This document shows, piece after piece, positions 44,101-52,563 of a stretch of 64,000 nt of DNA (position 1 is its first letter; every line of letters begins with the position of its first letter). The notes below the pieces were generated by a model. It was not told where the DNA came from. It did no database searches and saw nothing but the letters and a program-made list of their open reading frames with translations. The position numbers and the translations under genes are program-made. The stretch lies in contig NZ_JAFKON010000001.1 in NCBI RefSeq assembly GCF_022803015.1, forward strand, positions 992,001-1,056,000, read 5' to 3'. This DNA is from Arthrobacter humicola. Its GTDB lineage: Bacteria; Actinomycetota; Actinomycetes; Actinomycetales; Micrococcaceae.

Positions 44101-44411
44101 TGGGGATGGGCGCCACGCTGACCATTCTCGGTGCCGCCGAACTGATCTCCGGGGAGGTCCGGGCAGCGCGGGAAATGTACAGGCAGGCAGCGGAAAAGGT
44201 CGCCCCCTGGCGGCGACACACTGGCTGGCAACGGTTGATGGTGGCAGAGCTTTCCAACGAGCTCGGCGACCCGCATCGGGCGGCCCGCGAAATTGACAGG
44301 GCTGGGGCGATTTTCGACCGGACGAGATGCCTCATCGCCGGTCAGCGGCTGGCCGCACTGCGTAGGCGGGATTCGGATGATGATGTTGAGACGGAGTTGA
44401 GTGCTCGTTGA
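41145..44411 (+). CDS. SARP-type BTAD/NB-ARC/TPR transcriptional regulator (AfsR-like)
   Basis: A 1088-residue regulator. Residues 8-95 form an OmpR-like DNA-binding domain (IQLLGSFIVYVNGNAVENNH, REQVLDRLWPDMEPVAAARN). Residues about 100-250 are the BTAD helical domain. An NB-ARC ATPase follows with P-loop GAGGSGKT (304-311), Walker B LLLVLDNCEHLL and the RRLDGMPLALELAAAR region. The C-terminal 450 residues are TPR-like helices. Such AfsR-type STAND proteins bind direct repeats when ATP/ADP state and signal permit. The target is very likely the FAD oxidoreductase 76 bases downstream, which has a perfect tandem 13-bp repeat in front. Confidence 0.92.
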   Translation: MKPTQSGLRIQLLGSFIVYVNGNAVENNHWRLQKAKAVVAMLALARGQRGRREQVLDRLWPDMEPVAAARNLHQTLYVARRALASAGAGSDGLLVIRGEVVVLDDTGPVDVDVLQFKRSAVAALAAGVEASLRDAADLYSGDLLPELPDADWLTARRDELREIHLEVLVKLASTVAQRAPEEALVILTHALESGPIHEGAVRAQMVVLAGMGRRSEALARYERLVDELLDAFGTDPDTRTTGLFRELLTGSPPEERLHRPAGVTGKDDAIGYLPSPLTSFIGRERELVDVERLMGHARLLTLTGAGGSGKTRLALEAAKRVRPEYVDGVWFVDLAAVGESLLVADAVAEVLGLDSGAAPSRVQALVDQLRRRSLLLVLDNCEHLLAACAHLVVALLDGSPGVRVLATSREPLHADGEYTYRVPSLPLPSPLRTDAPDLAVLGRLPSVRLFVERAAQVRPGFALDADNAQGVTELCRRLDGMPLALELAAARTAVLEPAEIVQGLGDALSMLGGGTSGVTRHQTLRGTLEWSHELLTKPEQVLLRRLSVFAGGFTLDAVAAVCADASLQQIELLDLLAKLVDKSLVVTERRGAGTRYRQLETVRQFGQENLHHAGEAAQLAAAHCAYFLAVAESHNPERATGVVIEQPKLLDREHDNLRAALRWSCAHEPETALRLAASLWRFWFLRGHAVEGARWVERALAVAPDSTRPRAAALIGLTGLDSRQGRGDRHRALGAEALAIMREIGNPDEVAMARLIETSLAWSTFDLDEAEQLAADVHTEAFEGDRPEHCAASSWLLGQCALSREDGPLAARHLNTCLSELAQSETSTPPFLPVITPSLQLVPVAGRLVPCVEETLLLGRRVGVIQAKGYVLSAIGYAARLSRDTQSAISVITDAAEHFAELGDDLARAQTLHQLGCILRDCGDHGAADEALSLARELRLGLGDRRGELLTEINIALLRAMGGDIDRGLTDARRCLSGFESAGDQVGMGATLTILGAAELISGEVRAAREMYRQAAEKVAPWRRHTGWQRLMVAELSNELGDPHRAAREIDRAGAIFDRTRCLIAGQRLAALRRRDSDDDVETELSAR

Positions 44412-44434
44412 GTACGGTTCACTAGCGTGATTCC

Positions 44435-44460
44435 TGGATCTGACAAATGGATCTGACAAA
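44435..44460 (+). promoter_or_regulatory. tandem 13-bp direct repeat (candidate SARP operator)
   Basis: TGGATCTGACAAA occurs twice, back to back (44435-44447, 44448-44460), with no mismatch. SARP proteins bind direct repeats next to the -35/-10 region. The site lies between the SARP gene stop (44411) and the GTG start of the oxidoreductase (44487). Confidence 0.8.
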
Positions 44461-44486
44461 CCAACAGCAATCAGGAGGAACGCATC

Positions 44487-45893
44487 GTGACAACGACGCA
44501 GACTAGGCCGACCCGCATCGGCGAGGCCACCATCGCCGAGTTCGCCGCCGGCCTGCGCGGCACGGTCGTCCGGCCAGGGGACGCTGACTACGACCACGAA
44601 CGCAGCATCTGGAACGGGGCCCACGACCGGCGCCCGACGCTCATCGCACGCTGTGCGGGTGTGGCAGATGTGATCCGCACGGTCGATCTCGCGCGCAGCG
44701 AGGGGTTGCCGTTGTCGGTTCGCGGCGGTGGCCATTCGATCCCCGGATTTTCCACCGTCGACGACGGTATCGTGCTGGACCTTTCGCTGATGAAGGGGGT
44801 CCAGGTGGACCCTGCCCGCCGCCGCGTGGCCGCACAGGCAGGGTGTACCTGGAAGGACGTGGATGCAGAGACCCAGCAATTCGGGCTAGCCGTGACCGGT
44901 GGCCTGGTGTCCTCAACCGGCATAGCCGGCTTCACCACCGGCGGCGGCATCGGCTGGCTCGTGCGCAAGCACGGGCTGGCCAGCGACAACCTGGTCGGCG
45001 CCGACGTCGTCACTGCTGACGGGCAGTTTATTCACGCCAGTGCCGATGAGCACCCCGATTTGTTCTGGGGGCTGCGCGGCGGCGGCGGCAATTTCGGTGT
45101 GGTGACGTCCTTCGAGTATCAATTGCACGAAGTGGGGCCCATCGTCCTTTCCGGCCTGGTTTTCTACCCCGCAGAAGAGGCGGAGCAGGTGTTGCGCGGC
45201 TATCGGGCGGCCTGCGCGGCGGCCCCCGATGAGCTGACCACGCTGGTCAACATGACCATGGCGCCACCGGTCCCGTTCCTGCCAGAATCAGTGCACGGCA
45301 AGCCGGTCATCGCTGTGGGAGGGTGCTGGTCCGGCGATCTCGATGCCGGCGAGGCCGCCACCGCGCCCTTCCGGTCATTGGGCACGGTCATCGCCGATGT
45401 GTTCGCGGCCAACCCGTACGCGGGGTGGCAGCAGGCGCTCGATCCGCTGTACCCGCGGGGCGTGCACAACTATTTCCGCTCGGCATTTCTGCGCGCCGCC
45501 GACGACGCGTCCGTACGCGTGCTGCTGGACTCGTTTGCGGCATTGCCCAGCGCCATGACGCAGATTCACCTGCACCACCTTGGCGGCGCGGTCGGCCGGG
45601 TTCCTGCCGAAGCAACGGCCTTCGCACTCCGCGACCAGGAATTCATTGTCAATGTTGTTGCGCGCACGCCGACGGCGGAAGGCTTCGCGGATGTCGTCGA
45701 ATGGGCCCGGGGCGTGACGTCCGCGCTCGGTCCGGATGTGACGGCCTACGTGAATTTCACAGGTGAAGCGAATACGGCGCTCGTCCGGGCGTCGTACCCG
45801 GCGGATACATACCGGCGGCTCGTGGAACTGAAAAACGAATACGACCCCACCAATCTATTCCGGTTGAACCAGAACATCGCCCCCACGGTGTGA
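44487..45893 (+). CDS. FAD-binding oxidoreductase, berberine-bridge/GlcD-like (BBE) family
   Basis: A 468-residue flavoprotein of the PCMH-FAD/BBE superfamily. The FAD domain has LSVRGGGHSIPGFSTVDDGI with the His that often carries covalent FAD, AGCTWKDVDAETQQFGLAVT, GLVSSTGIAGFTTGGGIGWL and LRGGGGNFGVVTSFEYQLHE. The C-terminal BBE motif is YDPTNLFRLNQNI. The second usual FAD-linking Cys is not at its place (GIGWLVRKHG), so linkage is probably single. Substrates in this family are sugars, alkaloids or antibiotic intermediates. GTG 44487 follows AGGAGGAACGC. Control by the SARP regulator upstream is likely. Confidence 0.9.
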   Translation: MTTTQTRPTRIGEATIAEFAAGLRGTVVRPGDADYDHERSIWNGAHDRRPTLIARCAGVADVIRTVDLARSEGLPLSVRGGGHSIPGFSTVDDGIVLDLSLMKGVQVDPARRRVAAQAGCTWKDVDAETQQFGLAVTGGLVSSTGIAGFTTGGGIGWLVRKHGLASDNLVGADVVTADGQFIHASADEHPDLFWGLRGGGGNFGVVTSFEYQLHEVGPIVLSGLVFYPAEEAEQVLRGYRAACAAAPDELTTLVNMTMAPPVPFLPESVHGKPVIAVGGCWSGDLDAGEAATAPFRSLGTVIADVFAANPYAGWQQALDPLYPRGVHNYFRSAFLRAADDASVRVLLDSFAALPSAMTQIHLHHLGGAVGRVPAEATAFALRDQEFIVNVVARTPTAEGFADVVEWARGVTSALGPDVTAYVNFTGEANTALVRASYPADTYRRLVELKNEYDPTNLFRLNQNIAPTV

Positions 45894-45976
45894 CACCACT
45901 GCCTGCGTGAGAAGTGGTTGATCGACTGAGCATCGGGAAGCAACCTGACAGCCGGCGCCAGAGGCACCCCGTTCCC

Positions 45977-46009
45977 CCGGCAACTGACCGGCAACGCCGG
46001 TCAGTTGCC
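45977..46009 (+). terminator. hairpin terminator of the FAD oxidoreductase
   Basis: CGGCAACTGACCGGC (45977-45991) and GCCGGTCAGTTGCCG (45995-46009) form a perfect 15-bp stem with a 3-base loop, 84 bases past the stop. Confidence 0.85.
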
Positions 46010-46129
46010 GCGGTCTTGCGACCGCTCAATTTCTCAATCATCAAAAGGGGCCAATTTCACCAACATTGACGCCGCGGATGGGCCCGCTGCACCCAGCAAA
46101 CCCCTAACCTGAAGTTGCGTGACTTGAGG

Positions 46130-46165
46130 CAGGAAGATCCCCGGGTTTCCGGAGGGGTCTTCCTG
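46130..46165. terminator. hairpin, possible terminator
   Basis: CAGGAAGATCCCC (46130-46142) pairs with GGGGTCTTCCTG (46154-46165) with one bulged base. It sits in a gene-poor stretch between the FAD oxidoreductase and the P-type ATPase. Confidence 0.4.
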
Positions 46166-46226
46166 CCCGTCTCGTGGGAAGCAGGCAAGGTGCGAGCCAC
46201 AAGGCAGCAACGGCAGGAAACGCACT

Positions 46227-46267
46227 CCGGTGTGGACAACGTGCACACCCCTCTTGGCCGGACAAAC
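46227..46267. repeat. short dispersed repeat, copy A
   Basis: A 41-base block (CCGGTGTGGACAACGTGCAC..., ending CCGGACAAAC) that agrees at 34 of 41 positions with 61608-61648. On the minus strand both read as RP(K/R)GVCT with the same frame. Confidence 0.6.
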
Positions 46268-46682
46268 GGGAACGAGCCCTCCCCAAGCGCGCGTTGGGCC
46301 AGGGCGGGATTGCAGACGCCCAGGATGAGGTAGCCGCCCAAGGCCTGTCCGTTCTCCTCCCCGAGCTTGGTCTCGAAGGTTGAGCGGACATCGATTTCAG
46401 AGATCACCCCGAAGCCCTGGCCGAGGAATGCCTCCTGAGATATTCCTCTCATCGGTGCTGTGTGCAACCCTCCTGCACCACCGCCCCCGCCTGTGAACGC
46501 GGCGCCCAATTCCCCCTTAACCCCGGAAATATAGGCCCTCCAAGTGTCCGGATTGAACAGGCCAGTCTGGGTCGCTGGGGCTCCCATGGTTCCCCAGCAA
46601 AAGATGTCTGGACCACACCTACGTTTGCAGGGCTTCCAGCCCCTTCGGTTGAGGACAAAACGCTAATAATTGATGAGCCCAT

Positions 46683-49220
46683 TTAACCGCTCTTCACCAC
46701 CGGACCTTGTTGCGGGAAGGCCCGGGCGTGGACCCGCGCCAGGACCTCGACTCCGAGGCCCCCGGCGGCCCCGCACGCCACGGCCGCGAGCAACAACCCG
46801 CCGGGTGGCCGGGAAAGCAGGAAGAATTCCTGCACGAGCGGGAGGTTGAGCGAGACCAGCAGGGAGGCGCTCATGGCCAACACCACGGCCAGGCGCGCCG
46901 CGTTGAGGGGGCGCGACACAGCCGATAGTATCCACAGTCCGACCATGGACAGCGTCAGCACAGAGGCGCTGCTGACTTGTTCGGACGTGGCCGTGCCGGC
47001 CAGCGGCGCGAATGCGTTCAGTGTGAGCAGGGAAGCCGTGACGATCAGTCCGGCAGGGACGGAGAACCATAGGGACCGGCGCAGGAATCCGGGCTGATAG
47101 CGGCGCGGGTTCGGCATGAGCGCCAAGAAGAAGGCCGGGATTCCGATCGTCAGGCCGTCCGTGAAGGATAGCTGGCGGGGAAGAAACGGAAACGTCCACT
47201 GCAGGAGCCCGAAGGTCACCGCGATGGCGGTCGCATAGACCGTTTTGCTCAGGAAGAGGCTGGAGACCCGCTCAATATTGGCGATGACCTGCCGGCCCTC
47301 AGCGAGGACTCCGGGAAGCCGGTCGAAGCGGCCGTCGAGCAATACCAGGCGCGCGACTGCCTTGGTGGCGGGCGCCGCGGAGTCCATCGCGATGCCAAGG
47401 TCGGCCGTCTTGAGCGCGAGGGCGTCGTTGACGCCGTCGCCGGTCATGGCCACAGTATGTCCCCGGCGCTGGAGCGCCTCGACCATTGCCCTCTTCTGGG
47501 CCGGCGTCACTCGGCCAAACACCATGTTTGATTCCATCACCTCCTCCAGATGCAGCGGGTCCTCCGGCAGTGAGCGTGCGTCGAAGCCCTCCGTGACCTC
47601 CAGGCCAACCCTGCGGGCAATGGCGGCAACGGTGCGGGGATCGTCGCCGGAAATGATCTTCAACCCGACCCCTTCGGTCCGGAAGAACTTGAGGGTCTCC
47701 CGGGCATCGGAGCGCGGCTGTTCCCGGAAGGTCAGCAGCGCCACAGGGTGGAGCGACCCCGGCAACTGCTCCACCTTCCCATTGGCTGGCAACTGATCCG
47801 CGCCGGCCAGGAGCAGGGTCCGCAGCCCTGATGCGGCCAGTTCGCCAGCCTGGCGCAAGACGTCGCTCTGGCGCGGTACTACGCCGTCGGGCGCCGAGAT
47901 CGACGGCTTCAGACGTGCGGCTGCGTCGTCGCCCTGCACAAGCATCATTTCCGGTGCTCCGAGAATCCAGGTGCGCGCACCGCGGGCGCTCCCGTTGAAG
48001 CTGACTCCGCTCCACTTCCGGGCGGAGGAGAACGGCACGGTCCGGACGGGTTGAAGGCCGCCATCATCCTCAAAGGCCGTGCTCAGGCAGCGTGCCGTGG
48101 CGTTTGCCTCGGGTTCGGCGCCAAACCATGCGAGGGCCTGTTCCCATCCCGGTTGCGGCGCCAGCGGGTGAACCGAGTCGAAGACCAGTCCTCCTTCTGT
48201 GAGGGTTCCGGTCTTGTCCATGCACAGTACGTCTACGCGTGCCAGTCCCTCGACAGCGGCGAGTTCCTGGATCAGTACGTTGTGTTTAGCCAGCCGGAGT
48301 CCGCCCACGGCGAAGGCCACGCTCGTCAGCAGCACTAGTCCCAGCGGGACGATCGCGATCATGCTGGCAATAAGTCCCACGAGAGCGGGGGTCCAGGCAC
48401 CGGTGGAAATGGCGGTCTGCCAGCCGCCGCGCGCCTGGATCTCGCCGCTGAGCACGATGAGGGCAACGGGCAGCAGGATCCAGGCGATCCAGCGCATTAC
48501 ACGGTTGAGGCTGTTGCGGATCTCGGAGTTCACCAGTGAGAAGCGTCGCGCATCTGCCGTCAGCCGGCTCGCGAACGACGCCGCTCCGACCCGGACAACC
48601 TGGGCGTTGCCGTGGCCGGCCACGACGATCGATCCGGAGAGTACTTCCGTCCCAGCATCCTTACCCACCGGGTCTGCTTCGCCCGTGAGAAGCGATTCGT
48701 CCACCTCGAGGCCGGACGACTCCAGTACGGCAGCGTCGGCAGTGACCTGATCCCCGGCCCGCAACACCAGGAGGTCATCTTTTACGACGTCGGCCGTGGC
48801 GATGTCGTGGATCTGACCCTCGCGCATTACCCGCGCGAGGGGGGCGTTGAGGACAGCCAGCCGGTCCAAGGACTTTTTCGCCCTGTATTCCTCGACGACG
48901 CCGATCACGGCATTGCTGACCGCGGCGAGGCCGAACAGGGCATCCCGCCATTGCCCCAGGAACAACAGCAGCAGGAAGCTCGTGCCGACGATTGCGTTGA
49001 AGAGCGTGAAGACGTTGGCCCGGAATATCTGCCACAGGCTCCGGCTAGTGGTGTCCGGCACGCGGTTGGTAAGCCCGCGCTCGACCCGCGTAGCCACCTC
49101 CCCCTGCGACAGCCCCTTGGCGGCCGGCTGGCGCCTGGCGGCGGCCTTCCGGCGTTTGGCTGCCGGGGACGCACGCCGATGCAGAAAGGCTCGTCTCTTG
49201 CGCCGGCGGTATGCCTTCAC
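46683..49220 (-). CDS. cation-transporting P-type ATPase (CtpE-like)
   Basis: An integral-membrane P-type ATPase of about 845 residues. It has an N-terminal actuator start GLSQGEVATRVERGLTNRVP, membrane helices around VFTLFNAIVGTSFLLLLFLG, the actuator motif LLTGEADPVGKDAG (TGE), the phosphorylation site VLCMDKTGTLTEG, and the P-domain hinge VAMTGDGVNDALALKTADLG. Sequence and length resemble mycobacterial CtpE, a calcium exporter/importer-type P2 ATPase; the ion is not proven. The start is uncertain: the frame is open to 49427, homology begins near 49115, and GTG 49220 is a compromise. The N-terminus has an unusual Arg/Lys-rich extension (AYRRRKRRAFLHRR). Confidence 0.88.
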   Translation of the reverse strand: MKAYRRRKRRAFLHRRASPAAKRRKAAARRQPAAKGLSQGEVATRVERGLTNRVPDTTSRSLWQIFRANVFTLFNAIVGTSFLLLLFLGQWRDALFGLAAVSNAVIGVVEEYRAKKSLDRLAVLNAPLARVMREGQIHDIATADVVKDDLLVLRAGDQVTADAAVLESSGLEVDESLLTGEADPVGKDAGTEVLSGSIVVAGHGNAQVVRVGAASFASRLTADARRFSLVNSEIRNSLNRVMRWIAWILLPVALIVLSGEIQARGGWQTAISTGAWTPALVGLIASMIAIVPLGLVLLTSVAFAVGGLRLAKHNVLIQELAAVEGLARVDVLCMDKTGTLTEGGLVFDSVHPLAPQPGWEQALAWFGAEPEANATARCLSTAFEDDGGLQPVRTVPFSSARKWSGVSFNGSARGARTWILGAPEMMLVQGDDAAARLKPSISAPDGVVPRQSDVLRQAGELAASGLRTLLLAGADQLPANGKVEQLPGSLHPVALLTFREQPRSDARETLKFFRTEGVGLKIISGDDPRTVAAIARRVGLEVTEGFDARSLPEDPLHLEEVMESNMVFGRVTPAQKRAMVEALQRRGHTVAMTGDGVNDALALKTADLGIAMDSAAPATKAVARLVLLDGRFDRLPGVLAEGRQVIANIERVSSLFLSKTVYATAIAVTFGLLQWTFPFLPRQLSFTDGLTIGIPAFFLALMPNPRRYQPGFLRRSLWFSVPAGLIVTASLLTLNAFAPLAGTATSEQVSSASVLTLSMVGLWILSAVSRPLNAARLAVVLAMSASLLVSLNLPLVQEFFLLSRPPGGLLLAAVACGAAGGLGVEVLARVHARAFPQQGPVVKSG

Positions 49221-49529
49221 CCTCCGATGGTATCCGCCGTAGCGCCACAATGTGACGCACTGCGACGCATCAGCCGGTCTCCCGCCGCGGCAACATCCGC
49301 CCGCACTGGCGCTGCGAGAAATCCAATACAGATACGGGAACCCTGGAATCGCGCATACCCCGTCCGAAAAACTGCCCCGTACAGGTTGGACAATCGCGAC
49401 AGTTGGACCGCTGTTCCGGGAGATCATCGATTACGTCCGGGGTCCAACGAAGTGAACCTGACAGCGAAAGGCGCTTATGGGAAGTCGTGGACCAGACACC
49501 CCAGCTGGCGGACCTCCCGGATGTACCCC

Positions 49530-49748
49530 GCCCGGTGCACTCGACAGGCTCCCCCACTGGGTCCGTTCCGAACATTCCAGGTACCCATCAGAGACATCGC
49601 GGTGCTGACCGGGCTCGCCCTGAAACAACTGACCGCCGTGGAACGGATGCCCATTGCATCAACCCTGCCCACCGCCCGAGTCGCTTCAATCTGGCGGCGA
49701 CTTAGAACACCACGGGACCTTGACCTCGACTTCGATCTAAACGACTAG
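49530..49748 (+). pseudogene. DNA/RNA non-specific endonuclease, C-terminal remnant
   Basis: The frame ends FRTFQVPIRDIAVLTGLALK, QLTAVERMPIA and WRRLRTPRDLDLDFDLND, which is the C-terminal pattern of NucA-type endonucleases (YRTFQVPIADIAALTGLD...). The catalytic DRGH region is absent, and the sequence upstream of PLGPFRTF is out of frame or unrelated. It is a relic of about 60-70 residues. Confidence 0.65.
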
Positions 49749-50045
49749 GAAGTCGGGGCGCGATCTACACGGATGGAGCCTACGGTCAACGGAGCGCGCG
49801 AAGATACCGTGCAGGCACGATTCGCTGCCCGATTCGAAGGAGTGGGTAGAGTCCCCGCCAGTCGGCCATCTGCTCTCGGCTCAGTGCGCGCCCAGACCGG
49901 GATGCACCGCAGCTTTGCAGTTCCGCGGACCTTCCCGTGAATCAACGCACCCTAGCCCGGGACGCGGCCCCGGAACTACGCTGGGGCAGGCGTCGCCCCG
50001 TTTCCGGGCAGGCGGCGGGCTCATGGTCGAGGAAGGAAGCGGTCC
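49749..50045 (+). other. intergenic stretch without a supported gene
   Basis: About 300 bases upstream of the six-helix membrane protein. Only shadow frames are found. No clear promoter. Confidence 0.45.
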
Positions 50046-50738
50046 ATGAACGCACAGAACATCACCCACTGGATCCGGGCGGGGTTGTGGACGTTACCTC
50101 TTTACGGCCTGATCACCGCCTGGGCCACGCTTGAGCCTCAGCCGGACCAGCAAAAGGATCCAGACGCCTGGGCGCGGTTCGTCAGCTCGGGCTCGTATCA
50201 GTCAAGCCACTTGCTCGGCAGCTACGGAGGCACCATCCTCGCGATCTTCGGGGTGTTCGCGCTGGGCTGCTGCCTGGCCAACAGCCGCGTCGGCCGCCTG
50301 GCACTGGCAGCAACAGTCATCACCGTCGCGGGAACTGCCTTGCTAATGGTCCCCGCCGTCCTCTCCACTTTCGCCACTCCCGCGATCGGGAAGGCGTATC
50401 TGGAAAGGAACCGGGACGTCATGCTTCTGGAGTTTCCATCCGCCATGACGGTCTCGTTCCTGCTCGGGATCGTGCTCGCGTTCCTTGGCAACGTCTTGCT
50501 TGGAGTCGCGGTCTGGCAGTCCCGGACGCTCCCCCGCTGGGCCGGGGCCCTATGGATTGCCGGCGCCGTACTGTTCTACCTCCTCGGCGTCGTGCTGGGG
50601 CAGGCGACCACGGGCAGCAGCCTTCCGACGCAACCGGCCGGTGCCTTGCTCATGGCCGCATCGGGTGGCTGGATGGCGTGGAGCCAGTCACGGCAGGGCC
50701 AGCCAGCCGCGGCCGTCCATGCGGCCGGCACGCGCTGA
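50046..50738 (+). CDS. integral membrane protein, DUF4386-like
   Basis: A 230-residue protein with six predicted membrane helices (WTLPLYGLITAWATL, GTILAIFGVFALGCCLA, LALAATVITVAGTALLMVPA, AMTVSFLLGIVLAFLGNVLL, WAGALWIAGAVLFYLLGVVL, AGALLMAASGGWMAW). The arrangement resembles the DUF4386/uncharacterised actinobacterial membrane proteins. GAGGAAGGAAGCGGTCC precedes ATG 50046. Function unknown; no operon partner. Confidence 0.75.
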   Translation: MNAQNITHWIRAGLWTLPLYGLITAWATLEPQPDQQKDPDAWARFVSSGSYQSSHLLGSYGGTILAIFGVFALGCCLANSRVGRLALAATVITVAGTALLMVPAVLSTFATPAIGKAYLERNRDVMLLEFPSAMTVSFLLGIVLAFLGNVLLGVAVWQSRTLPRWAGALWIAGAVLFYLLGVVLGQATTGSSLPTQPAGALLMAASGGWMAWSQSRQGQPAAAVHAAGTR

Positions 50739-51077
50739 CGGTTTAAGGTTCGTGGAGGCCGGACTTGCCCAAGCGGTCCAGGTGATTGTGTTGAGAATCC
50801 GCGTCGGCTCCATCCGTCCGGATGGATCGAGACGATGAACACCGGAGAATGACCTCACGCCGCATCTACGACGTTGCGATTATCTCGGTATCACCGATGG
50901 CGTATCACCCATGTGCGCGGTCCGGTGGGATTATCGTGCCCCTGGCCCAGCGGATCGGCTGACCCGCCTTCAGCCGCGCCGACCTCACCGGTGAGGTCCG
51001 CCTCGGGCCCCGAAGATGCCCGCCCGCTAACGTTCAGCAACCCCAGCACGTGCGCTCACACCTTTCAGCCCGACCTG
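50739..51077 (+). other. intergenic stretch without a supported gene
   Basis: About 340 bases between the membrane protein and the terminator of the amidase gene. No protein-like frame and no clear regulatory signal. Confidence 0.5.
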
Positions 51078-51115
51078 ACGACAGCCGGCACCCGCTGAGG
51101 GGTGCCGGCTGTCGT
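51078..51115 (-). terminator. strong hairpin terminator of the N-carbamoylsarcosine amidase gene
   Basis: ACGACAGCCGGCACCC (51078-51093) and GGGTGCCGGCTGTCGT (51100-51115) form a perfect 16-bp stem with a 6-base loop, about 50 bases past the minus-strand stop at 51167. Confidence 0.9.
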
Positions 51116-51166
51116 CGGGTCGGCCTGGGGATGCCGGGCCGCGGGGCTCCGAGAGTGCGGTGCGGC

Positions 51167-51946
51167 TCAGGCCGGATCCGCGGGGGTCGCCACCTCGGGC
51201 TGGGGATCCGAGAGGGTCTTCGGGACCGTGTCCTCGAACTGCGGGAGGCGGTTCAGGTAATCCACCACCGAATCCGTGGACTCCACGTCACCGAACTTGT
51301 TGTCGATGTCGTAGAGGTTCCACTGCACGACGCCCGGGACGCGGTCGCCGATGGTCTCCCGGGGGATGATCGGGCGGAAGCCCTTGGCGATCGCGTCCTC
51401 GACGGTGTGGCGCACGCACCCGGCCGCGGTCGCACCGGTCACGATCAGGGTGTCGATGCGGTTGGAGGTCAGGAAGAGCTCGAGGTTCGTCCCCGGGAAC
51501 GCCGAGGCGCGATTCTTCTCGATCACGACCTCGCCGGGCGCGGGCGCAATGCGGTCGTCGATCTGCGCCCAGTAGGAATCCGCCGGAAGGGTCTCCGTGG
51601 GGATCTTCGAGTACCACAGACCCATGTCGTTCGTCCCGGAGGTGGCATCGCGGTTGCGATACACGTTCGTGGTGTAGAAGACCGGGACGCCCTTGGCGCG
51701 CGCGGCCTCGTTGATCCGCTGGACGTTCGGGATGATCTCCTCCATGCCCGGGCAGCTGAACGGGTGACCCGGACGGGTCCAAGCGTTCGCGAGGTCGATG
51801 TGGATGACGGCGGGGCGGTTGCCGTAGCCGATCCGACGCTTGAAGCCTCGCTCGTTGTAGATGCCCGTGCCTGCTTCGAACGCCTCCTCCAGCACTGCTG
51901 CAAGACGGGCTTCGATGTCGTTGGACGTCGCTGTCTCTGTTGTCAT
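51167..51946 (-). CDS. N-carbamoylsarcosine amidase (cysteine hydrolase family)
   Basis: A 259-residue isochorismatase-fold amidohydrolase that splits N-carbamoylsarcosine to sarcosine, CO2 and ammonia. The residues fall at the numbers known for the Arthrobacter enzyme of solved structure: Asp51 (RPAVIHIDLANAW), Lys144 (EVVIEKNRASAFPG) and nucleophile Cys177 (VTGATAAGCVRHTVEDAIAK). The whole protein reads like that enzyme (FKRRIGYGNRP, HPFSCPGMEEIIPNVQRINE). ATG 51946 has GGAGAG upstream and gives exactly this numbering. It is divergent from an IclR gene and belongs with the hydantoinase at 55132; a perfect inverted repeat (51985-51999) lies in its promoter region. Confidence 0.95.
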   Translation of the reverse strand: MTTETATSNDIEARLAAVLEEAFEAGTGIYNERGFKRRIGYGNRPAVIHIDLANAWTRPGHPFSCPGMEEIIPNVQRINEAARAKGVPVFYTTNVYRNRDATSGTNDMGLWYSKIPTETLPADSYWAQIDDRIAPAPGEVVIEKNRASAFPGTNLELFLTSNRIDTLIVTGATAAGCVRHTVEDAIAKGFRPIIPRETIGDRVPGVVQWNLYDIDNKFGDVESTDSVVDYLNRLPQFEDTVPKTLSDPQPEVATPADPA

Positions 51947-52563
51947 GGTTCTCTCCACTCTCTCGGCTTTTGTGTTTCTAAGATAGCAACGAGGTTGCTG
52001 TACTGGATACTGTAGCGCACGAACCGGCGCACCACCAGAGGTGCCCGGAGTCTGCATCTCCACCGGACCAACTTCTCGATAGGGCAAGCATCGGCGAGTG
52101 CGTCACTCCGGCAGCCCGGCGAGGGTCCGGCTCGCGGCCCGCCCACCCCAGCAACACGGGCTGAGGCGGCCGCAGTTTTCCCGGCGGAAACATTCGAGCC
52201 ACGCGATGACACTATCCGCCGGTTTCTCTATTGAGGCTCGCATTGCTCCACGAGCAACATCGTCGGCCCGCCAGGTCAGGTATGCCGGGTGGATAGAGCG
52301 CAAAGTAGGCCTACGTGCGTTGCTCCTGTTGTGACTATGTTGCTAGCAAAGCAGCCGATCCCTTCGGGACAAGGCAAAAGCAGGGAAGCCTGCCGAAGCT
52401 CGGATGTAGTTTGAGCGGAACACTTTGAACGCCCGCCAAGGCGGGCCTACTGTTCGTTAATCTCACGTCCGCAGTGTGGAACTGACAACCTCAGTGAGGC
52501 GGGTACAGATTGCGGCATATGATGGCCCCAAAGAGTGGCGGGATAGTCACGTAGCGCGAAAGG
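51947..52563. other. 617-bp divergent control region between amidase and IclR gene
   Basis: No supported gene. It holds the inverted repeat at 51985-51999, the perfect palindrome TTGCTAGCAA (52340-52349) and a GC-rich hairpin GCCCGCC-AAG-GCGGGC (about 52431-52446). The length is unusual for a divergent promoter in this window and suggests several sites or lost sequence. Confidence 0.6.
51985..51999. promoter_or_regulatory. inverted repeat upstream of the amidase (IclR operator candidate)
   Basis: AGCAAC-GAG-GTTGCT, a perfect 6+3+6 inverted repeat, 38 bases before the amidase start. A site of the same size built on the same half-site words (TTGCT/AGCAA) lies in front of the hydantoinase (54968-54982). 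Confidence 0.6.

Larger units (their letters stand above)
46057..46587 (-). pseudogene. DUF302-like gene remnant
   Basis: The 176-codon frame contains one family-like block: FLGQGFGVISEIDVRSTFET, KLGEE and LGGYLILGVCNPALAQRALG, the pattern of DUF302 proteins. The usual N-terminal strand and the LLLPCNVVV ending are missing. The end runs instead into a short repeat (46227-46267) and Cys/Arg-rich nonsense. No good start is seen. A hairpin at 46130-46165 (CAGGAAGA... TCTTCCTG) lies inside the non-homologous end. Confidence 0.6.

Noticed and set aside
51050..52015. 321-codon plus-strand frame over the amidase
   Set aside because: Antisense of the amidase, which carries all catalytic residues.
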